A DNA stretch of 64,000 nt, from assembly GCF_004803695.1 (NCBI RefSeq), contig NZ_CP039393.1, forward strand, positions 496,001-560,000. The letters run 5' to 3'. Below the pieces are notes generated by a model. The model was not told where the DNA came from, did not search any database, and worked only from the letters and a program-made list of their open reading frames with translations. This document shows positions 50,511 through 56,614 of the stretch, in pieces. Positions within the stretch are counted from its first letter, which is position 1; each line of letters begins with the position of its first letter. The translations under genes and the position numbers were made by a program. Source of the DNA: Muribaculum gordoncarteri. Its GTDB lineage: Bacteria; Bacteroidota; Bacteroidia; Bacteroidales; Muribaculaceae.

Positions 50511-51662
50511 TCACTTGAAAATTTCGTCCACGCGGTTGACGGCATCGTCTTTCTTCTGGTCGATGATTTTCGCGTATATCTGCGTTGTGGCAATATTCTT
50601 GTGGCCCAGCAGCTTGCTTGTTGTGTATAGGTCAACATCAAGAGTAAGCATGAGGGTAGCGAAGGTATGGCGGCTCACATGAAAAGTGATTTCCTTCTTC
50701 ACCCCGGCAGCTTTCGCCCAGTTGCCGAGTATTATGCTGACACGACTTGTGGTCGGCAGGCTGAAAACCTTGTCATCATCGGAGGCATCGCCGCGTTCCG
50801 GCAGCCACCGCATTGCCTGTGACGAAAGGGGAAGATAAATCGGAGTGTCGGTTTTCTTCATCACTACCGACACTCGCCACTGTTCGCCGTCCTTGTGAAT
50901 CTGCCCCCACCGCAAGGCGCGGATGTCGCTTGTGCGGAGTCCGCAGTAACATGAGAAAAGGAACGCCCGCTTCACATGCTCGCGTGTCGGACAGTCGGTG
51001 GCAATCAGTCGTTTCAGCTCGTCAATCTCCAGATAGTTGCGCTGGCTCTCGACATGATACACGCGGTCGTTAGACGATATACGGTCAAAGGGATTTTCCC
51101 TGAGATAGTCGTTTCGGACAGCCCAGTTGAATGTCGCGCTTAGAGAAGCCGTGAGTGAAGCAATGGAGTTGATTGCAAGCGGTCTCTTCGTGCGGGATTT
51201 ATAATCATTGCGCAGGAAATGGGTAAACGCTATGCAGTAGTCCTTGTCGGCCTGTTTCAAGGTCACACCGTCACCCCGGAACTGTATCAGTGCCTTTTTC
51301 AGTCCGCTGAAAGCCGACGACCCCATAGACTTGCCGTTGTCATCAATCCATTTCTTGTAGAGGTCTATAAGGTCAAGCAGCCTCATGCGTGAGTGGAGCA
51401 TGGAGTTGGTGACACCTTTCTCGTTGTTGGTAAGCTGAATAATGCGGTCAGCCTTAACCTTGTTGGCAAGGGCAAGGTTATGTTCGTTCAACGCCCGGCT
51501 CGCAGGGTCAAGCTCCGGGACTATGTAGAGTTTCAGGAACTCGTATGTGCGTTTGCCGTCGCGGTATATGTCAAGATAAATCGACTTGTTGCCGTTCTTC
51601 AGTTCCTTGAAGCGGATTCTTACAGGCTCTTTCGCCTTGACTGTTTTCTTTGGTCGTGCCAT
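50511..51662 (-). CDS. Tyrosine recombinase of the nested element (catalytically complete)
   Basis: The 383-residue recombinase has an N-terminal arm-binding part (KSIYLDIYRDGKRTYEFLKLYIVPE), a SAM-like core domain, and all catalytic residues: Arg243 (CGLRTSD), Lys269 or Lys270, His328 and Arg331 (HVSRHTF), His354 (LGHKN) and Tyr363 (QIYAKI). It would do the strand exchange that inserts the element at TTGGTGGAA. It lies 12 bases after the second recombinase, in one operon. The two are homologous along their length. Confidence 0.92.
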   Translation of the reverse strand: MARPKKTVKAKEPVRIRFKELKNGNKSIYLDIYRDGKRTYEFLKLYIVPELDPASRALNEHNLALANKVKADRIIQLTNNEKGVTNSMLHSRMRLLDLIDLYKKWIDDNGKSMGSSAFSGLKKALIQFRGDGVTLKQADKDYCIAFTHFLRNDYKSRTKRPLAINSIASLTASLSATFNWAVRNDYLRENPFDRISSNDRVYHVESQRNYLEIDELKRLIATDCPTREHVKRAFLFSCYCGLRTSDIRALRWGQIHKDGEQWRVSVVMKKTDTPIYLPLSSQAMRWLPERGDASDDDKVFSLPTTSRVSIILGNWAKAAGVKKEITFHVSRHTFATLMLTLDVDLYTTSKLLGHKNIATTQIYAKIIDQKKDDAVNRVDEIFK

Positions 51663-51674
51663 ATTCAGAGAGAT

Positions 51675-52799
51675 TTAATCGAGTTGTAATGCTTTAAGTT
51701 TTTCATCCATCGGGGCAATCTTGCGCTCGGTCATGGCGAGATAGCCTTTGGCATTTTTCGATGCGATTCCCATGAGTGAGCAGAATGTGGCGACATCAGC
51801 ACCGGTGGATAATATAAGATAGGCGAATGTGTTTCGCGCCAGAGTGAAGTTGAGCCGTTTCTCAATCCCGGACTTGTTCTGCCACAGTTTCAATATGTTG
51901 TTTATCTCGGTATCTTTCGGCAAGCCTTTGAATATTAGCCCCCGATGGTTCGATGTTTCGGGAAGCCAGCGCAAGGCGTTTGACGAAAGGGGAATGAATA
52001 TCTTTCGGGATTGACACCAGACCGACATCCTGCCGTCGTTATCGTTCTTTATGTCTTTCCATTTCAGGTTGACAATATCGAGAGCCGTCAGCCCGGTAAA
52101 AATGGAGAATAGATAAGCCTGTTTCACCTGTGGACGGGATATAACAGGGCACTGGGTATCCATGAGTAACTTGATTTCGCCAACCGACAGATGTAATTTC
52201 TTTGGCCGCTCACGGGTTATGCGGTCATGGATTTTAACAAAGAAAAGAGGATTGCGCCTCATCAGCCCGTTCTCGACGGCGAGATTTAACGCCGCGCTGA
52301 AAAGATAGATGTACGCCCTCGCGGTTGTCATCTTGAGTTTGCCGTGGACGCTGTGGTACTCATTGCGCAGGAAATCCACAAGACCGTCGCAATATTCCAC
52401 ATCAACAGACGACAACAAGACATTCTCGCCTCGAAAAGCCACAACCGCCCGATACATCCCCATGATATTGCCCGCTGTGGATTTATCCCCTCGCTCCAAT
52501 ATCAAAGTATGATAATCCTTGATTACCTTTGCAAGAGGAATGTCTGGCATTGCAGCATCAATCTCGATGCCATTCTCTCCGGCTGTCAGTTCTTCAATGC
52601 GGCTACGCCTGATATCTTCTGCCTTTCTCATAACCGCCTTGTTCCCGGCAGCGGTCTTACGGCTGGTCTCGGGTAACAGATACAGGCGCAGGCTCTCGCG
52701 GACGCGCTTTCCGTCCTTGTAGTAGTCAAGGTATATGGACTTGCGACCGCCGTCTATATCCTTGTATTTCAGGTTGATTCTTGATTTGGAGAGATTCAT
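51675..52799 (-). CDS. Degenerate tyrosine recombinase homologue
   Basis: The 374-residue protein aligns with the following recombinase throughout but lacks key catalytic residues. Arg I is Thr238 (TGLTALD), the first His is Thr319 (TLARNTF, with Arg322 kept), the His after it is Asn323, and the third His is Ile345 (MGIAS). The nucleophile position has Tyr353. It therefore probably binds DNA without cutting and helps assemble the intasome. The reading frame is intact and the DNA-binding N-terminal half conserved, which argues against simple decay. It is adjacent to the right end. Confidence 0.85.
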   Translation of the reverse strand: MNLSKSRINLKYKDIDGGRKSIYLDYYKDGKRVRESLRLYLLPETSRKTAAGNKAVMRKAEDIRRSRIEELTAGENGIEIDAAMPDIPLAKVIKDYHTLILERGDKSTAGNIMGMYRAVVAFRGENVLLSSVDVEYCDGLVDFLRNEYHSVHGKLKMTTARAYIYLFSAALNLAVENGLMRRNPLFFVKIHDRITRERPKKLHLSVGEIKLLMDTQCPVISRPQVKQAYLFSIFTGLTALDIVNLKWKDIKNDNDGRMSVWCQSRKIFIPLSSNALRWLPETSNHRGLIFKGLPKDTEINNILKLWQNKSGIEKRLNFTLARNTFAYLILSTGADVATFCSLMGIASKNAKGYLAMTERKIAPMDEKLKALQLD

Positions 52800-52809
52800 G
52801 CGACAGTTA

Positions 52810-52893
52810 TTTGTTACTTATTAGTCATTTTACAGATACAAAATTACGAATTAATTTCATAAGTAACAAACAAGTTGCAATTAAAGTAACAAA
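52810..52893. repeat. GTAACAAA motifs, right end of nested element
   Basis: TTTGTTAC at 52810-52817 and GTAACAAA at 52863-52870 and 52886-52893. They match the three copies at the left end and lie between the recombinase start and the right core, as arm-type sites should. The remaining sequence to 53021 is AT-rich without genes. Confidence 0.7.
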
Positions 52894-52994
52894 ATTATCC
52901 TCCTCGCGGAGAATAAAGGAATCACAAACTCAATGCGTATATTATTTATAGCATTGTATATCAATATACATATACTCCAATTCATTCTTATAAA

Positions 52995-53258
52995 TTACAC
53001 TATGTAGAGAATGTAAACAGTTTGGTGGAAGAGCTGGATATGAGCCTTCGCCTCCATTATGAAGTTGGATTCCAGCTTCGCACGCTCCGCAAGGAAGGGT
53101 ATGTCGCCGTCGAGGATGTATATCTGCTGACGCTCCTCGCTGACAAGCGACACGCACCGCCATACGGTGAATCCGCATATCAGGACACAGCCCGCGACGG
53201 TCGCCATGACCGTCATAAGCGCAAGCCGCGTTTTCTGTTCAAGTGATTTGATAAGCAT
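52995..53258 (-). pseudogene. traK: traK, 5' part (disrupted by the nested element)
   Basis: The first 79 codons (53258 to 53022) encode the N-terminus of TraK: MLIKSLEQKTRLALMTVM, a membrane helix, then QIYILDGDIPFLAERA and KAHIQLFHQ. After the core the frame runs eight codons into the inserted element and stops at 52995. The rest of the gene is at 36787-37155. It lies 24 bases after traJ, the normal CTnDOT order. Confidence 0.9.
53022..53030. repeat. Right attachment core (TTGGTGGAA)
   Basis: Nine bases identical to the left core at 37147-37155. Joining the traK flanks across the two cores removes 15,875 bp and restores the reading frame exactly. Confidence 0.85.
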
Positions 53259-53282
53259 ATTTATAAGGTGTTGCGGTTAGTG

Positions 53283-54410
53283 TTATTTGACAAGTGCCTT
53301 CGCGCCTCTGACACCGAGGCCGACGGTGGTGCCGACAGCCGAGCCTGCTGCGGAACCCGCCATAGTGGCAGCTCCCATAGCCACCGACCCTGCCGGGGAT
53401 GCCGCGCCGCTGCTTATGCCGCCGGGAATGAGCCATGAGGCCACCTCCGGGACGAAGCGGATTATATACGCCCCCACGAGCATACCCATAGCGTACATAC
53501 AGTTGGAGCCTATGCCCTGCAAGCCGAGCGCGCCTATCTGCTCCCACGAGTTGACCGTTCCGTGCAGGAGGTGGTTGTATGCCACCAGATCCTCCTGGAG
53601 ATTATACATGAGTATGAAGTCGATATAGTAAAGGCACATATAGGTCACGAACCCCCACAGTGTCAGGGAGAGGAACTTCGACATCCACTGGCTCCACGCC
53701 GAGTTCCAAGGCGGGGCCAGCGACAGGGCGAACATTATCGGACAGAACACAATCATTATCGCTATGAATATCCTCTGCGCCACGAGTATGCCGTAATAGG
53801 ACATCTGGAAAATCAGCTCCCCGACAAATCGTATCACGTCGTTAATCCATTCGCTTACCTTTGTCTCGGCGGCCACCGCCGCGCGCTGGGCGTAGTTGTT
53901 GATTGTTGTTCCGAGATTCTCCACATTGTATATCAGCTTGTCCCACCAGTTGGCGTCCTCGCCGATTTCGGCTATCTGCTTGGCGGTTGATATGGAATCC
54001 TGTACGGCACGCAGCCTTTCAAGGTATTCGCCCTGCTTCTGCGCCACTTTCAGCTCCAGGGCCGCCACTTCCCTGTTTTTCGCCATAGCCATAGCCTTTG
54101 TGGTGGATTCCAAAGACTTGCCCGGCACCTGCAAGGCAGAGCATATCCATGAGGAAGAGGATATGCACATGGAAATGCCTATTATCCTGAGCAGCTTCAT
54201 CACGTCCATGCCGCGCCGTCCGAGCATCATCATCCAGCACTCGTATGAGCCGACGCACAGCGCGAGAAGCAGGCCGAGGACACAGGCGAAGCCGATGGTG
54301 TTGCCGAGAATAGCCACATTCGGAAAAGCCTCCATCGCCACAAGAAGCCTGTCAAGGCTCTCGTCGATGGCCGGAAGCCCCATCGTGCATAATATTGAAA
54401 GTAAAGTCAT
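53283..54410 (-). CDS. traJ: Conjugal transfer protein TraJ (VirB6-like)
   Basis: The 375-residue polytopic inner-membrane protein has several hydrophobic segments (for example TIGFACVLGLLLALCVG, IFIAIMIVFCPIMFALSL and FLSLTLWGFVTYMCLYYI) and a central charged coil (KNREVAALELKVAQKQGEYLERLRAV). It matches TraJ by size and position between TraI-like genes and traK. It forms part of the inner-membrane channel. The Gly/Ala-rich C-terminus is typical. Confidence 0.87.
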   Translation of the reverse strand: MTLLSILCTMGLPAIDESLDRLLVAMEAFPNVAILGNTIGFACVLGLLLALCVGSYECWMMMLGRRGMDVMKLLRIIGISMCISSSSWICSALQVPGKSLESTTKAMAMAKNREVAALELKVAQKQGEYLERLRAVQDSISTAKQIAEIGEDANWWDKLIYNVENLGTTINNYAQRAAVAAETKVSEWINDVIRFVGELIFQMSYYGILVAQRIFIAIMIVFCPIMFALSLAPPWNSAWSQWMSKFLSLTLWGFVTYMCLYYIDFILMYNLQEDLVAYNHLLHGTVNSWEQIGALGLQGIGSNCMYAMGMLVGAYIIRFVPEVASWLIPGGISSGAASPAGSVAMGAATMAGSAAGSAVGTTVGLGVRGAKALVK

Positions 54411-54461
54411 AATTTTGTATTTATCGGATTATTGTTTCATCGTCATTATCATTTCCGGCCA

Positions 54462-55151
54462 TCAGTAATGTGTTGCAGCCACCGCCGCAAGCCTCGCCGT
54501 GCGGCTCACAAGCTCGCCCATAGCGGTCTTTGCCTCTTCGTATGCCTGCTGACGCTTCGCGTTCTCCAATCCATATCCCACCCCCTGTTTATGTATGTAG
54601 GCTATGTTGGCGCATATTACCTCGTTCTGCCTCGAAAGCTCGTCAACCTGGTACTTCATCTTACCCTTGCTCTTGTTTAGGCAGTAGAGCAATCCGTCGG
54701 CGATGCAGTCCTGCATACGGCTGAACTCATCTTTGTATATGGAATAGGTGACATCTACCGCACGGTCAGCCTCGCGTGCCAGCTCCTCCTTGTAGAGTGA
54801 TTCGACATGGGCGCGTTCCTTCTCGACCTTGGCGAGCTTCTGCCGCTGGGTTTCCTCGGCCGTGACGCGCACGGGCATTATACGCTTGACATTGGATTTC
54901 TCCTCCTTGAACCTCACCCGGTAGCCGGATTTGAAGCCGGCCCATTTCCAGTACATCTCCGCTCCGGAATAATTCTTGTGCAGGAAATAATAGTACCAGT
55001 CGGGGGCGAACCACCACGGGCCGTTCTCCATCGAGAGCCATTGCTTCTCCTTCTGGTCGTCGTGTATTTTCTTTGTCTTGGCCGGACACGCCGCAGGTGC
55101 CACGGCTATCAGGGCGGCCACCGCCGCCAGCGTGAAAATTCTGAATCTCAT
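54462..55151 (-). CDS. Exported transfer-operon protein, DUF5045-like
   Basis: The 229-residue protein has a signal peptide (VAVAPAACPA could also act as a lipobox), a Trp/Tyr-rich segment (NGPWWFAPDWYYYFLHKNYSGAEMYWKWAGFKSGYRVRF) and a long helical C-terminus. It lies in the transfer operon between the TraI-like genes and traJ. Such proteins accompany CTnDOT-type machines in many Bacteroidetes ICEs; the exact role is unknown. Confidence 0.65.
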   Translation of the reverse strand: MRFRIFTLAAVAALIAVAPAACPAKTKKIHDDQKEKQWLSMENGPWWFAPDWYYYFLHKNYSGAEMYWKWAGFKSGYRVRFKEEKSNVKRIMPVRVTAEETQRQKLAKVEKERAHVESLYKEELAREADRAVDVTYSIYKDEFSRMQDCIADGLLYCLNKSKGKMKYQVDELSRQNEVICANIAYIHKQGVGYGLENAKRQQAYEEAKTAMGELVSRTARLAAVAATHY

Positions 55152-55164
55152 ATATGCGTTGTTG

Positions 55165-55854
55165 TTAAAGTGGCGTTCTTTTGTTCCATCTGCCGATTAC
55201 CGCCGACACGATCTCGTCCTTGACATCCGAGGTCAGTATCTCCCAGATGTAGTCGGGCTTCCAGCCGCAGTCGGTCACAAGGTAGCAGTAGAGGTTGGCG
55301 TTGTCGATAATGCGCCGGGCGTTCTCTATGGTGTCCTTCAGCGACATCACGAGGTTCAGCTTCTCGTCCATCGAGGCTTTCATAAGGTTTATGCCGGAGG
55401 CGGCAACCGTGGCATATAGCTTTTGAGCGTGCTTTATCTCCCTCGTTATCGCCACGTTTGCCTCCGCATAGTACCATGCCACAAAAGGCTTCTTCGACAC
55501 ATATTTGTATGTGTTGGCGGTAAAATCCTTGTATTCCTTTGCAAGAAGATAAAGGGAGCTTGCGGTGGACGATATTGCGGCGGCAAGCACGACGTATGAG
55601 TATACGTTGTTGAGCCTTGTGTCGAGCGTCGAGCGAACATCGTTGAACTTCTCCGCTCCCTTTGTGACAAGTGACTGCTCGCCGAAGCTGGTGGCTATAC
55701 GGGCGAGGGCCTGATCCTCGTCCTTCTTCACCGCCTTGTGGAGTGCCATAAGGGCCTCGAATGTCGGGAGGTCTTTGGGGAAGTCGAAGGCGAGTGACTT
55801 AAAGGGAAGAAGCATTGCAATCAGTATAATGACCGGGAACTTTTGCGCTGTCAT
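55165..55854 (-). CDS. Exported helical transfer-operon protein
   Basis: The 229-residue protein has a signal peptide (FKSLAFDF) and a mostly helical mature part with a central hydrophobic stretch (YVVLAAAISSTASSLYLLA). It follows the TraI-like gene by four bases and precedes the DUF5045-like gene by 13. Not assigned to a named Tra family; it is probably a periplasmic partner of the TrbJ-like protein. Confidence 0.62.
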   Translation of the reverse strand: MTAQKFPVIILIAMLLPFKSLAFDFPKDLPTFEALMALHKAVKKDEDQALARIATSFGEQSLVTKGAEKFNDVRSTLDTRLNNVYSYVVLAAAISSTASSLYLLAKEYKDFTANTYKYVSKKPFVAWYYAEANVAITREIKHAQKLYATVAASGINLMKASMDEKLNLVMSLKDTIENARRIIDNANLYCYLVTDCGWKPDYIWEILTSDVKDEIVSAVIGRWNKRTPL

Positions 55855-55858
55855 ATAA

Positions 55859-56614
55859 TCACTGTTTAATTATATTAAGCCCGTTCCAGTTGAGAATGAG
55901 CATACCGACCTGATTCTGCATCACCTTCATGTTGGCCCAGCCCTCCGGGTCTATCGCGAAAAGAAGGTCATCCTTTGTGGCATATTGCGCCATCGCCATC
56001 ATAGCCTGCACCTTGTAGCGAATCTCCAGGAGGTCGGTATATATCTTGTTGGCTACCGTCAGCCTGTCGTAGCGGTCAAGGAAGTTGTAGCCGTCGGACT
56101 TGGTTTCGGCGGTGGCCGCTCCTTTGAGCGGGTTCCTCACCTTGCCGTTGTTGACTATGTTGATGAAGTCGGCCACAAGCTGCTGCGTCTGTGCCGTGAG
56201 GTTGCCGAGTTCGTTAAGGCACAGGGCCTTATTCGCGAAATCGGCCTTTCCTACGGTCTTTACCAATTCCGGCACACTCCTGACAATATCGAAGGCGCAC
56301 AGCCCTATCTCCACATAATATTTGCTCTCGGTGCCGAAGCCGGATATGTTCTCCATCGTCACCTTGTAAAGCTCGGTGATTGTCGCCATGCTCACGGTGT
56401 ACTGCTCCAGCTTGTTCTGCTTGGATGATATGGAGTCGAGCCTCTTGTTGTGCTGATCCTCTATCGCCTTTTGCGTCGCGAGGTTGGTCGTCACCGCTTT
56501 TAGGCAGTAAGGGTCAATCACCACTTTCCATGCCGAGGCGGAATGAACGGCCAACAATATAGCCGTCGTAGCCAATAGATTGCGCATAAGGCATTGTGAA
56601 TTTCCGTTTGTCAT
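55859..56614 (-). CDS. TraI/TrbJ-like exported protein
   Basis: This 251-residue protein starts at the ATG at 56614, which overlaps the traG stop in an ATGA; the frame is open further upstream only inside traG. It has a signal peptide (ILLAVHSASA), a coiled helical domain (about residues 40-90), and a C-terminal AIDPEGWANMKVMQNQVGMLILNWNGLNIIKQ. It occupies the traI position of CTnDOT (between traG and traJ) and resembles TrbJ-type periplasmic proteins. A diverged paralogue is at 22496. Confidence 0.72.
   Translation of the reverse strand: MTNGNSQCLMRNLLATTAILLAVHSASAWKVVIDPYCLKAVTTNLATQKAIEDQHNKRLDSISSKQNKLEQYTVSMATITELYKVTMENISGFGTESKYYVEIGLCAFDIVRSVPELVKTVGKADFANKALCLNELGNLTAQTQQLVADFINIVNNGKVRNPLKGAATAETKSDGYNFLDRYDRLTVANKIYTDLLEIRYKVQAMMAMAQYATKDDLLFAIDPEGWANMKVMQNQVGMLILNWNGLNIIKQ

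Larger units (their letters stand above)
37147..53030. mobile_element. Nested integrative mobilizable element inserted in traK
   Basis: The element occupies the space between two copies of TTGGTGGAA (37147-37155, 53022-53030) and is 15,875 bp long, counting one copy. It carries two tandem tyrosine recombinases at its right end, a relaxase and accessory mobilization gene with an oriT-like inverted repeat at the left, small regulators, an AlbA-type ATP-binding regulator, and a six-gene outer-membrane cargo operon. It has no mating-pair genes, so it would use the host ICE or another element for transfer. GTAACAAA motifs cluster at both ends. Confidence 0.88.

Noticed and set aside
51675-52799. 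Second active integrase
   Set aside because: It lacks the first Arg and the key His residues, so strand exchange is unlikely.
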